IMG/VR virus record: IMGVR_UViG_3300042505_002139
Coordinates: 1 to 41,238 of that record
Strand: one strand, 5' to 3'
Length of the DNA: 41,238 bases
DNA from: a virus
Shown here: positions 1 through 8,159 of the stretch, piece after piece
Layout: every line of letters starts with the position of its first letter
Position numbering within the stretch: position 1 is the first letter of the stretch
The notes under the pieces: model-generated
The model's database searches: none
The model's input: only the letters and a program-made list of their open reading frames with translations
What the model was told of the DNA's origin: nothing
Position numbers and translations under genes: made by a program

Positions 1-421
1 GAATTTGATCATCACAATGTGACCCTATTCTTTGTCCGTTTGAATAGGTTGCAAAATGACCGTGACTTCTCCACCAGCAAACTGTGGCGGCATCGGGGTA
101 TAGCTTACAGTATTCAACCAAAACCTTATAGAGATAAGACTCAAGATCTTGAACTAATTTTACCTGTTCTTCAGTTGGTTTTTGCTCATAAGATTTACAT
201 AATGGGTCTATAAATCTTTCTGGAGCCATCGCAACAGACTCTAAATCAAACTTAAAACCTGTTCTATTAACGGCGTACTTTTTTCCATTTTCCTCTACAT
301 AAGTAAATGTATCTTGTTCTAATTTTCTTAGAAAGTTTATATACTCAATTGTAAACTTTGGATCTACATTAAATAGATCCTCTATAACGCAAAGACCACT
401 TCCTATATCAGTAATTTTCAT
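1..421 (-). CDS. 2OG-Fe(II) oxygenase, C-terminus cut by window edge
   Basis: Open frame from an ATG at 421 to the window edge with no stop, so the gene is partial. The protein begins MKITDIGSGLCVIEDLF and resembles the three long oxygenases that follow it: an N-terminal segment with an NRTGFKF motif, then CWWRSHGHFATY, then GSHCDDQ, where H-x-D supplies the first two iron ligands. The distal His and the 2-oxoglutarate-binding Arg lie beyond the edge. It starts 2 nt after the stop of the 424-1293 gene, so the two are probably co-translated. Inferred activity is hydroxylation of a protein side chain, probably proline; the substrate is not shown by the sequence. Confidence 0.8.
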   Translation of the reverse strand, partial: MKITDIGSGLCVIEDLFNVDPKFTIEYINFLRKLEQDTFTYVEENGKKYAVNRTGFKFDLESVAMAPERFIDPLCKSYEQKPTEEQVKLVQDLESYLYKVLVEYCKLYPDAATVCWWRSHGHFATYSNGQRIGSHCDDQI

Positions 422-423
422 TA

Positions 424-1293
424 TTATCTCATAATCCTAAAATGCTCTGAATGCTCTCCATAACCTCTGCTTATAAGAAATTTTTTATAGTCTTCCATCA
501 GGTTTGGCATGTAGAGATTGCTAGATGTTTTAGAAATTTCAGGATTTTTTATTGGATCAGTAACTGATTCTCCAACCTCTTTGTTTGGAGTGCCATGGCT
601 ATACCAGCCAAGATAGGAGTATCTTTCTCCAGCAGATACCGGCTTAACTTCATGTCCAGCCATATAGTTTGACGGAAAGAAGAGTATGTCACCCCTTGTG
701 GGGGCAAAGTCTATATCTAGGTAATTAAAATAATGATGCCCACCAGAGAATGTGTTATCGCTTACTAAGTCCTCATCTACACAATTATTTAAATAAAATA
801 CTGTACTTATAGTGTTTCTTGTTGCTAGCTGATCAGTTGGCGTCCAAACGTCATAAACATAATCTGCACTTATATCGGAGTGTGATCCTAAGTAAACACC
901 CTTTTTATACTGAACTATGTGCCCTTTTACCTTCCACCATACGCATTTGGCGGCTAGGGGAAAAAGTTCAAAATATTTAAGTAGATACCTGTCTTTTGAA
1001 TCTTCAATAAATTCAAATATCTCTCTTATTTTTTCATCTGCATATCTGTGTATTGCAGAGCCTCTTCCGGGCATTTGCTCTACACTGTCTTTGCTAAAAA
1101 AGTATCCACTTTTATTTATGTAACATTCAACACCAGTTTCTGGATTTACTGCTGGTTGATACATTTCGTCTTTTTCTTTATTGATTGCGTTTCTGGAAAA
1201 ATTAAGAATGTAATCCCAATCAAGCTCAAGTGCAGATCTAAATACGATTACTCCACCACCCAAATGATCTGCTTCAACATTATTGTCAATCAT
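424..1293 (-). CDS. 2OG-Fe(II) oxygenase, prolyl-hydroxylase-like (long type)
   Basis: A 289-residue protein with the double-stranded beta-helix oxygenase fold. Visible ligands are H138-x-D140 in GSHSD, distal H214 in AGHEVKP and R224 in GERYSYL, the 2-oxoglutarate-binding position. The family hallmark GDILFFPSNY lies at 201-210. A WWKVKGHIVQY motif at 119-129 is shared with its neighbours and marks a subgroup longer than ordinary phage prolyl-4-hydroxylases, with an extra N-terminal region of about 115 residues. The ATG at 1293 follows an AAGGAA ribosome site and overlaps the previous stop by 8 nt. Known family chemistry is Fe(II)- and 2-oxoglutarate-dependent hydroxylation; proline as the target is inferred. 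Confidence 0.85.
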   Translation of the reverse strand: MIDNNVEADHLGGGVIVFRSALELDWDYILNFSRNAINKEKDEMYQPAVNPETGVECYINKSGYFFSKDSVEQMPGRGSAIHRYADEKIREIFEFIEDSKDRYLLKYFELFPLAAKCVWWKVKGHIVQYKKGVYLGSHSDISADYVYDVWTPTDQLATRNTISTVFYLNNCVDEDLVSDNTFSGGHHYFNYLDIDFAPTRGDILFFPSNYMAGHEVKPVSAGERYSYLGWYSHGTPNKEVGESVTDPIKNPEISKTSSNLYMPNLMEDYKKFLISRGYGEHSEHFRIMR

Positions 1294-2224
1294 TTTTTTC
1301 CTTTTTATGCGGAAGATTTTTTTCTGTTCCAGAACTATTATATCTTCTAATGGTTCCCCTTAAAAGAGATATAAGCTTTGGATCTCTTACTGATTTTAAG
1401 TCTTCTATATTATACTTGGAAATAATGTACTTTGCGTAGTCTTCTCTTATATTTTCCATCCAAACTTGGCCTTGTTTTCCTGCTGGAAAGTTTCCGTGAA
1501 TTACATGAATTCCTCTTTCTGGGTGTGATGAACCCTGAGCAAAGTATCCTATGTATGCGTACCTACTGCCATTAAGACAAGGTTTTATTTCATGAGTTCC
1601 AAGATAATTCGATGGAAACATAAGAATATCACCAGCCTTAGGATGATGAGTTGCATTCGCATATTCAAAAACAATTTCCCCATTATTATATTCATACTTT
1701 TTAATATCTTCCTTATTAGGGACTGAAGAATTCAAATATATAATAACACCTAAAACATTCCTTGTTGCCAGTTGTAGATCTGGCTCAAAACCAGGCTGGT
1801 AGTTCACATCATTATCATTATGTATTCCCATATCGCTATTTGGACCGTAAGCAAGAACGTGACCAAGTGTTCTCCACCAGATATTGGGCAAGATCATGGG
1901 AAATATTTCTATATATCTGAGCAAGCAGTTATAAAAGGTTTCTTCACATTTTTCAAAAAATGAAACAAGTTCTTTTGGACTATTTTCATCCAAAAAATTC
2001 ATTATGTGGCTTGCTGCCTTATCTATGTCATCGATAGAAAATCGATGTCCGCTTCTGTTGATTGCATATGAAGCTCCGTCTTCTTCTTTGACTATTGTGT
2101 AGTCTTCTTCTACAGCTTTTTGCTTTAAAGAAGCCAAATATGGGATTATAAGATCTTGATCAACATCTATTGCACTAGGAAAACAAACTACTCCCATTCC
2201 ATAATTAATTGGTTCTGGTAGCAT
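1286..2224 (-). CDS. 2OG-Fe(II) oxygenase, prolyl-hydroxylase-like (long type)
   Basis: A 312-residue paralogue of its two neighbours. Iron ligands H135-x-D137 (GIHNDND) and H211 (GTHEIKP) and co-substrate residue R221 (GSRYAYI) are all present, with GDILMFPSNYLG before the distal His. The N-terminal region carries the shared NRSGHRF motif near 56-62 and IWWRTLGHVLAY at 115-126. An AGGAGAG ribosome site precedes the ATG at 2224. The C-terminus is a charged tail with no recognised domain. All catalytic residues are intact, so the enzyme should be active; its substrate is unknown. Confidence 0.85.
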   Translation of the reverse strand: MLPEPINYGMGVVCFPSAIDVDQDLIIPYLASLKQKAVEEDYTIVKEEDGASYAINRSGHRFSIDDIDKAASHIMNFLDENSPKELVSFFEKCEETFYNCLLRYIEIFPMILPNIWWRTLGHVLAYGPNSDMGIHNDNDVNYQPGFEPDLQLATRNVLGVIIYLNSSVPNKEDIKKYEYNNGEIVFEYANATHHPKAGDILMFPSNYLGTHEIKPCLNGSRYAYIGYFAQGSSHPERGIHVIHGNFPAGKQGQVWMENIREDYAKYIISKYNIEDLKSVRDPKLISLLRGTIRRYNSSGTEKNLPHKKEKND

Positions 2225-2225
2225 T

Positions 2226-3362
2226 TCACTCTCCTATTTTTTGGGGCTCTGTTCCACATGGGCCCATTATATCTTCTTTATCTTGATCATTTTTGGCAGG
2301 CAATAATTCAGAAGTGTCCGGATCTGGCATTGACCCAATTTCGACTGAATCGTGCGTAGTGCCATACTGCGCCACCTCTCTGCCCTGAAATACAGGGTTC
2401 CAACCTGGCTCCACACCATTTCCCTGTACATCGGAATAAATAGAATACTCTGATTTACAGTATTTTTCATAGTCATCATAAATGTTGTCAAACCAAACTG
2501 GCGGACACCATTGCTTGCTTTTATTTTTTTCAACTACTACTATTCCTGCTTTTATATCGTCTGCTCCTTGCCCAAAAAATGTTAAATAACTGTATCTGAC
2601 ACCTTTGCCCATTGTTTCAACATCATGAGATGCAACATAGTTGGTTGGAAAAAATATAATATCACCTTTTTGAGGTTTATAGGAAATGCCAAGATGGACA
2701 AACCTAAGGTTTCCGCCAGTAAAGTTTTTCCCATTAAGCTCTTCTTCAGTATCCACGCAATCATTCATATAAATGAGGGCACCACATGTTTGGCGTGATG
2801 CAACCATTCCTCTCGGCATATACCTTACGCCTTTTGTTACCTTGTAATTAGTATCGTTATCCGCGTGGCAGCCTAGCCTTCCGCCATCTCCATATCTGAG
2901 TATATGGCCCCTTGTCTTCCACCAAATACTGCCTATCATCAAAGGGTAATGATCGATATATTTTAGTAAGCACTTGTATATCTGATCTTCGAGGTATAAA
3001 AAGAAGTTTTTAACTGATTCAGGTGTTGTTGAATTAACGGGATCTAACAGTCTAATTGGCGTAGAGGGAACCTCTTCCATCCTGTATCTAAATCCATCTT
3101 CATTTATCCCATAGGTTACACCATCAATCTGATGATAGGTCCATCGAATTTTATGAGCATCTTCAGCTTTGCTATCAATATAGTTTAATATAAGACTTTG
3201 ATCAATGTTAAATGCGTTTCTGAAAACAACAACACCTGGACCGAGAACTTCGCACTTGATGTTGCCAATTTCTTTAATTATTTCTTCTGTAATTTCTGGA
3301 GATACCGGAAAAGGATTCATATCCTTAAATGGATCTTCTGTTCTCACTTCTGTATTTGTCAT
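2226..3362 (-). CDS. 2OG-Fe(II) oxygenase, prolyl-hydroxylase-like (longest copy)
   Basis: A 378-residue protein, the first and longest of the long-type oxygenases in this run. Ligands are H166-x-D168 (GCHADND), H246 (ASHDVET) and R256 (GVRYSYL). IWWKTRGHILRY at 146-157 and GDIIFFPTNY at 233-242 match the neighbours. It differs by a Pro-rich N-terminal extension of about 35 residues and an acidic tail of about 60 residues with no recognised fold. A weak AGGGTAA ribosome site precedes the ATG at 3362. The 1-nt gap to the next gene indicates an operon. Confidence 0.85.
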   Translation of the reverse strand: MTNTEVRTEDPFKDMNPFPVSPEITEEIIKEIGNIKCEVLGPGVVVFRNAFNIDQSLILNYIDSKAEDAHKIRWTYHQIDGVTYGINEDGFRYRMEEVPSTPIRLLDPVNSTTPESVKNFFLYLEDQIYKCLLKYIDHYPLMIGSIWWKTRGHILRYGDGGRLGCHADNDTNYKVTKGVRYMPRGMVASRQTCGALIYMNDCVDTEEELNGKNFTGGNLRFVHLGISYKPQKGDIIFFPTNYVASHDVETMGKGVRYSYLTFFGQGADDIKAGIVVVEKNKSKQWCPPVWFDNIYDDYEKYCKSEYSIYSDVQGNGVEPGWNPVFQGREVAQYGTTHDSVEIGSMPDPDTSELLPAKNDQDKEDIMGPCGTEPQKIGE

Positions 3363-3365
3363 GAT

Positions 3366-3983
3366 TTACCCTAAGACCTCATCTATTGCTTCTCTTATTG
3401 TCCAACTTGCGCCCATAACTCTGGGCTCGTCGTCTAGTGGCATGTCTTGCCAGTTAAATCTAGAAACCATGATACCATTTCTGCTGATCAAGAACTTTTC
3501 ATAATTATGAGGTATTCTAGCTATTGCTTGGCCAGCCAAATTTTGTCCATCACTAGCTGCCTGTGTTCCATCTGCTGTTGTGTCTGAGTAGTTTCTTTTT
3601 TCTTTTCCTTTTAAGAAGGAATAAACTGGGTGTTCGTCTTTTCCATTGACATCTATTTTTTCTGATATTGGAAAGTTCATAAATGGATAATTGGTTTCTA
3701 AAAAAGTTTTTATCTCACTATTTGAACCTGGCTCCATTTTTCCAAACTGATTACATGGAAAACCAATAACAGAAAATCCTCTATCATAAAACTCTTCGTG
3801 AATTTGTTGAAGTTGCCATAGTTGCCTAGCTGTTCTTGCATAGGACCAAAGTGGACTACATTTTGGTGTATAGCCAAATTTACTTGATATATTAACCAAT
3901 AGTGTAACTTTACCATTAAAATTTCTTAAGAAGTTTTCTTCTCCAGAAATTGATTTTATTCCTATGTTGTATACATTATCCAT
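3366..3983 (-). CDS. Glutathione-peroxidase-like protein lacking the usual peroxidatic Cys
   Basis: Thioredoxin-fold protein of the glutathione peroxidase family. NISSKFGYTPKC at about 31-42 matches the active-site region, FPCNQFGKMEPGS matches the second conserved block, and the distal region has the family's FNW motif. The residue normally Cys or Sec (K-C-G-Y/F-T) is Phe at position 36. A Cys occurs six residues later, and the Cys of FPCNQF, often the resolving Cys in plant-type enzymes, is kept. About a dozen extra residues (WSYARTARQLW) follow the site. It may be non-peroxidatic or use a shifted Cys. I place the start at the ATG at 3983; a TTG at 3998 is in frame upstream but a GAGGG ribosome site fits 3983. 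It overlaps the upstream gene by 8 nt. Confidence 0.75.
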   Translation of the reverse strand: MDNVYNIGIKSISGEENFLRNFNGKVTLLVNISSKFGYTPKCSPLWSYARTARQLWQLQQIHEEFYDRGFSVIGFPCNQFGKMEPGSNSEIKTFLETNYPFMNFPISEKIDVNGKDEHPVYSFLKGKEKRNYSDTTADGTQAASDGQNLAGQAIARIPHNYEKFLISRNGIMVSRFNWQDMPLDDEPRVMGASWTIREAIDEVLG

Positions 3984-4272
3984 TTTTTGTGCCCTCAAAA
4001 TCTACCAGGCAGTAGTTGTCTATTGCTATCTTACCAAGAATCTTATTATCATCAAAAGTCCCATGCAAAGAAACATTTGTCCTAAGTGGTGTTTCAGTAA
4101 ACCCACTCATAAAAAAAGAGTCATCTTTTACAAGAAAGTCTGCAAATTGCATCTTGCCTCTCTGTTCACCAATTGCTGCTGTCATAGTTTCTGATATAAA
4201 TAACTGGTATTTATCAATACCAAGCGGTGATTTGACATCTAAATTCCATATGCCAACAAGGTTATGCATCAT
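3976..4272 (-). CDS. Small conserved-looking protein, function unknown
   Basis: A 98-residue protein beginning MMHNLVGIWNLDVKSPLG. The GIWNL start, alternating hydrophobic pattern and Gly-rich turns suggest a small antiparallel beta-barrel of calycin type, but I do not recognise a family. An AAGGAA ribosome site precedes the ATG at 4272. It overlaps the DUF6065 gene by 4 nt and the peroxidase-like gene by 8 nt, so all three are translationally coupled. No signal peptide or membrane segment is visible. Confidence 0.6.
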   Translation of the reverse strand: MMHNLVGIWNLDVKSPLGIDKYQLFISETMTAAIGEQRGKMQFADFLVKDDSFFMSGFTETPLRTNVSLHGTFDDNKILGKIAIDNYCLVDFEGTKNG

Positions 4273-4973
4273 ATATTTGGTTCCTTAAGTGAGGGAAGTC
4301 CATTGAATGTTGGACCTATTCTTTCTCCTTTTTCATTTAAACCAGTTTTTATTCCCTTCATCCATGTCCATGGTTGCTCTTGCAACTTTTTACTTTTTGC
4401 GTTGCTGTAATTCATTCTCTCTTGCATTAATTCTGGCTTGTCCCAGAGATTTTCTACCTGAAACTCAACATCCTGCAGTAGTGTATTGTGATAGATTGTA
4501 AAGTGCATAAAGGGCATGCCAGCTGGAAATATAACAGGTTCTCCCACCTTTGTAATTTTCCAGTTCATATTAAACTCATCTGGCCACCAATAACTAGGGA
4601 TATGAGCTGTCAATGGAACCGCTCCATCGACAAAATAATTCGGTGATCCTCCAATCCAGGTACTGTAATTGTCTTCGGTTTGAAACGCCCAACCGGTAGA
4701 AAATGACATTATGCCAATAATGCTCGGCATGACTATCGATCTTCCGTTTAAGGTTTCTCCCTCAAGAACTCTTGGAACAGTATTGCCGCCATCCCATTGA
4801 ACAACGACATCTTGTTGAAGAATAAGCTCCCAACCAGTCACATTTGCAACAGTTAGCGGTAGGCACTGGTACGCATGTTTGTTGTAGGTGTCGTCCATCC
4901 AATCTCTTTTGATTCTGGACTGCTTTATTTCTGGTGGATTTTGGTGAGTTTTTGTAAGAGTAATTTTAGTCAT
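4269..4973 (-). CDS. DUF6065 family protein
   Basis: About 234 residues. AYQCLPLTVANVTGWELI near the N-terminus, a central GIMSFSTGWAFQT, a GGSPN motif and a D-x-FNMNWK block match the DUF6065 pattern known from phages and bacteria; its biochemical role is not known to me. A TTG at 4979 is in frame, but the ATG at 4973 lies 8 nt after a TATAAT box, so I choose 4973 as a leaderless start. No cysteine pair or nucleotide-binding motif is evident. It sits between two oxygenase groups, which suggests a role in the same pathway, but that is inference. Confidence 0.7.
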   Translation of the reverse strand: MTKITLTKTHQNPPEIKQSRIKRDWMDDTYNKHAYQCLPLTVANVTGWELILQQDVVVQWDGGNTVPRVLEGETLNGRSIVMPSIIGIMSFSTGWAFQTEDNYSTWIGGSPNYFVDGAVPLTAHIPSYWWPDEFNMNWKITKVGEPVIFPAGMPFMHFTIYHNTLLQDVEFQVENLWDKPELMQERMNYSNAKSKKLQEQPWTWMKGIKTGLNEKGERIGPTFNGLPSLKEPNI

Positions 4974-4981
4974 GAACAATC

Positions 4982-5010
4982 ATTATACCATTTTTATAGC
5001 CTAATTCCAA
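4982..5010 (-). promoter_or_regulatory. Promoter for a leaderless transcript (DUF6065 operon)
   Basis: On the minus strand TTGGAA (5010-5005), a 17-nt spacer and TATAAT (4987-4982) lie 8 nt before the ATG at 4973. The expected transcription start coincides with the start codon, and there is no Shine-Dalgarno sequence. The box overlaps the end of the 5001-5552 oxygenase gene. It would drive the DUF6065, unknown, peroxidase-like and long oxygenase genes. Confidence 0.55.
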
Positions 5011-5552
5011 AAACGAACTACGCAGTATTTTGTTCCACTTTGTACTGCTTTTGCTTCATGGGAAAACGGAAATGATGAAGGAAAAAATAGTATGTCTCCA
5101 GCTTTAGGTGAATACTTTATTTTTAATTTATCGAAAAATAACTCACCACCGGTAAAATCTTCATTGATGTAAAGAAGACTGGACACTCTTCTGTGAACCC
5201 CTATGCCATCATCGCAGTGAAGAACAGCCTGTTGACCGACTTTATACCTAAGTATATTATAGCCAACTATCTCTTGTTTTTGTGCTAATTCAACTTCAAA
5301 TTTATCTATGTAATTAAATAATTTTTCAGAAATAATAGGATCTATCATTGAATATATTTTATGATATAGATACTGAGTTCTATCAAAAGCGTCACACGTT
5401 CTTCTTTCTGATTCGACAGCTTTTAACATATCTTGATTTTGATTATCGTAAACTAAAGATCTATTCCATTTGCCTTTTTCAAGCATGTTTACAATTTCGG
5501 CGCATGTGTCATTATCAATTGCTGATTTATATATTGTAATAAAATCATTCAT
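5001..5552 (-). CDS. 2OG-Fe(II) oxygenase, prolyl-4-hydroxylase type (short)
   Basis: A 183-residue single-domain enzyme. H112-x-D114 (LHCDDG), H165 (FSHEAKAV) and K175 (GTKYCVV) are the expected metal and 2-oxoglutarate ligands; Lys in the last position is typical of prolyl-4-hydroxylases. RYKVGQQ, LYINEDFTGGEL and KAGDILFFPSS are standard family blocks. The length is usual for phage and bacterial P4H proteins without an added domain. It follows the short-type gene group on the same strand. Prolyl hydroxylation is the expected reaction; the protein substrate is unproven. Confidence 0.88.
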   Translation of the reverse strand: MNDFITIYKSAIDNDTCAEIVNMLEKGKWNRSLVYDNQNQDMLKAVESERRTCDAFDRTQYLYHKIYSMIDPIISEKLFNYIDKFEVELAQKQEIVGYNILRYKVGQQAVLHCDDGIGVHRRVSSLLYINEDFTGGELFFDKLKIKYSPKAGDILFFPSSFPFSHEAKAVQSGTKYCVVRFWN

Positions 5553-5559
5553 CTTAGAT

Positions 5560-6186
5560 CTACTCTGCGAGGAAAAATTCTATTGCCTCTTTAATTCTGG
5601 CTAAAGCTACATCTGAATTTGTTTTTCTGTTTCCTGCATCAAATGCTAAATTGAGTAAATCTGAATTGCAGAAACGTAACATTTTTTTACCTGTTTTATT
5701 AATTATAAATTTTTCAAAGTTTCCCTGAACTGGAAGATCTATAATATTTTTATTTAGTCGCTCTTGATTGACACTTTGCAGCACCCTATAAAGGTAGTGC
5801 GGTTGTAGGCCGTTTTCTAGATCTTCTTTTATTGTCATCATTTCGGAATATGGAAGAAATGTTCCATAATGATTTTCCATGTGCTTTTTCATATTTTCTG
5901 GACTTGCTCCAGAATCAGCAAATTCTCCGTAGGCAAATTCGCAGAAATCAGTACTTGGTATCGCCAGCACCTCGAAACCCCTGTCCTTATAGTCAAGATA
6001 TAAATCTTGTATAAGCGGATACTGGGCTGAATTTGCGCATTCTCCAGTGACATTAACTATCATAGTCACTTTACCCTTATACTTGCTTAGTATGTCTTTT
6101 TCTCCGTTTAAGGAGTTTACTTTAATATCATATATTGATTCTTCAAATTCTTGAATAAAAGGTGTCTCTAAATTTTCGTCTATCAT
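5560..6186 (-). CDS. Glutathione-peroxidase-like protein with conserved Cys
   Basis: A 208-residue thioredoxin-fold protein. GKVTMIVNVTGECANS places Cys50 at the peroxidatic position, followed by QYPLIQDLYLDYKDRGFEVL, the usual helix and strand. The second block normally reading FPCNQF is altered to IPSTDFCEF, so the glutathione/thioredoxin interaction surface is unusual, and the C-terminal Trp-containing block is degenerate. An AGGGAA ribosome site precedes the ATG at 6186. It lies between two prolyl-hydroxylase genes. A redox role supporting the hydroxylases or oxidative protein folding is possible but only inferred. Confidence 0.7.
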   Translation of the reverse strand: MIDENLETPFIQEFEESIYDIKVNSLNGEKDILSKYKGKVTMIVNVTGECANSAQYPLIQDLYLDYKDRGFEVLAIPSTDFCEFAYGEFADSGASPENMKKHMENHYGTFLPYSEMMTIKEDLENGLQPHYLYRVLQSVNQERLNKNIIDLPVQGNFEKFIINKTGKKMLRFCNSDLLNLAFDAGNRKTNSDVALARIKEAIEFFLAE

Positions 6187-6215
6187 TTCCCTAGACCTTC
6201 TGCTTATTCAGCGTT

Positions 6216-6848
6216 TTAATATACTGAATGATTCTTGTGATTATTATCGTTATAATCAAACATAGTAACTGCAGAATACTTAATTCCGCTTTTTACCTTA
6301 AGAGATGCGTGGGCATATATGTAAGTTGATGGAAATAATACTACGTCACCAGCTTTTGGCTTAAGTGTGATATCTAAATATGGAAACCACAATTCTCCAC
6401 CTTCATATTCATCATTTAAATACATCACTGATGAGACGGTACATGTATAAGAGAAGCCATGGTCTGTATGAACAGCAAAGTGCTGACCTGGTTTATATCT
6501 AACAAAATTTATAGCTTCCATATAATCCATTTTAAAGTTATACATGGACTCGTAATGCTCTAAACACTTTTTGAGCCTAGAGTCAACATCATCATAGCAC
6601 TTTTTAATTTCTTCAAACTCCGGAGTTAGATATGGCCAGTGATCTGGACTCATCTTTAAATCTACACAGTCTCTATAGTCTGGCATTTTTGTGTTGTAAC
6701 CCACAACTGCGTCTGACCATTTAAAAAGCTGGTGACTGCTATTTCCTATAGTAGCTTCAAGTCTTTCTGGAATATTTAAATCTCTTGATATTGCATTTCT
6801 GTATAAGAACATGCCAAACTTGGGATCGCCAATATGATAAAAATCCAT
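6216..6848 (-). CDS. 2OG-Fe(II) oxygenase, prolyl-4-hydroxylase type
   Basis: A 210-residue enzyme. Ligands H127-x-D129 (AVHTDHG), H180 (YAHASLKV) and K190 (SGIKYSA) are present, with VRYKPGQH, MYLNDEYEGGEL and KAGDVVLFPS in the expected order. The Lys at the 2-oxoglutarate carboxylate position and the EGGEL block are typical prolyl-4-hydroxylase features. It is the first gene of the leftward oxygenase operon and has a GAGGT ribosome site 7 nt before the ATG. Only 51 nt separate it from the divergent operon, so both are probably controlled from the same short region. Confidence 0.88.
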   Translation of the reverse strand: MDFYHIGDPKFGMFLYRNAISRDLNIPERLEATIGNSSHQLFKWSDAVVGYNTKMPDYRDCVDLKMSPDHWPYLTPEFEEIKKCYDDVDSRLKKCLEHYESMYNFKMDYMEAINFVRYKPGQHFAVHTDHGFSYTCTVSSVMYLNDEYEGGELWFPYLDITLKPKAGDVVLFPSTYIYAHASLKVKSGIKYSAVTMFDYNDNNHKNHSVY

Positions 6849-6899
6849 TTTTTACCTCAAAAAGTTTTACCGTAAATCATTATGATATACTATATCACT
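6849..6899. promoter_or_regulatory. Divergent promoter region between two oxygenase operons
   Basis: A 51-nt AT-rich spacer. On the plus strand TATACT (6886-6891) lies 8 nt before the ATG at 6900, with TATGAT just upstream (6881-6886); no good -35 hexamer is visible. On the minus strand CATAAT/TATCAT-like boxes precede a GAGGT ribosome site for the gene starting at 6848. Leaderless transcription to the right and SD-led translation to the left are inferred. Confidence 0.45.
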
Positions 6900-7529
6900 A
6901 TGTCATCACCAGTGCAACACGATTTAAAAGCTAATAATCTCTGCGAAGAATTATATCAGATAAATAGCTTTTTGAATGATGAAAAATTTCAAAAACTCTA
7001 CGAGCATTTGCTCAAGTGCCCAGTAACTAAATATGACTCTGTGGGTGAGGATGACAATTATAAATTTTCCTCTAAAATAGATCCATCTACAGGAGAAAAT
7101 GTTATTCTTCCTACTAGTAATATTTCTTTTACATTTCCAGAAATAACCGAAGGTATATTAAAGTATGACTTTTTACATAAAGTATCTGAGTTAATATCTA
7201 TTTTATACAATAAATCTGTTTGGCAAGAAGAGGGGGTTGGGGTTACTGTTTACAGCCCAGGTGATGGTTTACCAACTCACTTTGATGGGATGAATAGGTA
7301 TTTGCAGACCCCTTCTGGCCATCCCACAAGAGACTACAGCTCTGTATACTACTATAATAATGACTTTGAGGGCGGCGTCTTACATTTTACCAAACTTAAC
7401 ATTAAAATAAAACCTCAACCAAATATGTTGCTGATTTTTCCTTCTGATGAACTATATACTCACAGGGTAGAAAAAGTTACGTCAGGATTAAGATACATGT
7501 CTTCTAATTTTTGGTCCATAAAGGAGTAG
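6900..7529 (+). CDS. 2OG-Fe(II) oxygenase, prolyl-4-hydroxylase-like
   Basis: First gene of the plus-strand operon. From the ATG at 6900 the ligands are H127-x-D129 (THFDGM), H188 (YTHRVEKV) and R198 (GLRYMSS). SVYYYNNDFEGGVL and IFPSDEL are family blocks. An in-frame ATG at 6882 would add MIYYIT, but the -10-like box overlaps that start, so 6900 (MSSPVQHDL) is preferred as a leaderless start. The spacing between H-x-D and the distal His is about 60 residues, larger than in the minus-strand P4H copies, because of a loop (TPSGHPTRDY). Oxidation of a protein side chain is expected; the substrate is unknown. Confidence 0.85.
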   Translation: MSSPVQHDLKANNLCEELYQINSFLNDEKFQKLYEHLLKCPVTKYDSVGEDDNYKFSSKIDPSTGENVILPTSNISFTFPEITEGILKYDFLHKVSELISILYNKSVWQEEGVGVTVYSPGDGLPTHFDGMNRYLQTPSGHPTRDYSSVYYYNNDFEGGVLHFTKLNIKIKPQPNMLLIFPSDELYTHRVEKVTSGLRYMSSNFWSIKE

Positions 7530-7535
7530 CAAATT

Positions 7536-8156
7536 GTGGAAAAGTCTTTAATAGAGCCTGGATATTTTGGAAACTCACCAAAAAATATAAAGATATTAAA
7601 AAATTTTGTTGATCTTGAAGATTTAAAAAAAATTCAAAACTTTCTTCCAACAATAAATGAATGGATGGATGCTGGAGAAAACCAGTACGCTGAAGATGGA
7701 ACTTGTACATACGATGCGTCTTACTGGCAAAATAGGCAGTGCAGCTATGACATTTTATCTAGAATAAATTTAGATATATATAATTTGATAGACAAATATA
7801 TCTTAAAAATGAAATATTTTCTTGAAGATGAATTTAGGGTTAAGCTTAGCGTTCGTCCTCCAGTTATAATAAGATGGTTTCCTGGCTTAGAACAACGCCC
7901 TCATGCTGATAAGCAGCTCAATGATGGATCACCAAATCCGTTTCCGACATATGACCTTAATTCCCTCATTTACTACAATGATGATTTTGAGGGTGGACAA
8001 TTATATTATCCTCAACATGAAATTGAGATAAAACCTGAACCAGGACTTGCTGTAGCACATCCTGGAGATATCAATTATTTGCATGGAGTAAAAATGGTAA
8101 CTAGAGGCGAAAGATTTACCACCCCATCATTTTACACTATAACTGAACTATTATAG
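7536..8156 (+). CDS. 2OG-Fe(II) oxygenase, prolyl-4-hydroxylase-like
   Basis: A 206-residue protein with a GTG start at 7536, supported by AAGGAG at 7521-7526. Ligands are H123-x-D125 (RPHADKQ), H183 (YLHGVKM) and R193 (GERFTT). LIYYNDDFEGGQLYY closely matches the preceding gene, so the two are probably paralogues. The usual FPS before the distal His is AHPGDIN here. The 6-nt gap to the preceding gene and the 3-nt gap to the next indicate one operon. Confidence 0.85.
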   Translation: MEKSLIEPGYFGNSPKNIKILKNFVDLEDLKKIQNFLPTINEWMDAGENQYAEDGTCTYDASYWQNRQCSYDILSRINLDIYNLIDKYILKMKYFLEDEFRVKLSVRPPVIIRWFPGLEQRPHADKQLNDGSPNPFPTYDLNSLIYYNDDFEGGQLYYPQHEIEIKPEPGLAVAHPGDINYLHGVKMVTRGERFTTPSFYTITELL

Positions 8157-8159
8157 AAT

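Noticed and set aside
19-213. Small plus-strand frame at the left edge
   Set aside because: It is antisense to the partial oxygenase 1-421, whose H-x-D and WWR-GH motifs are clear.
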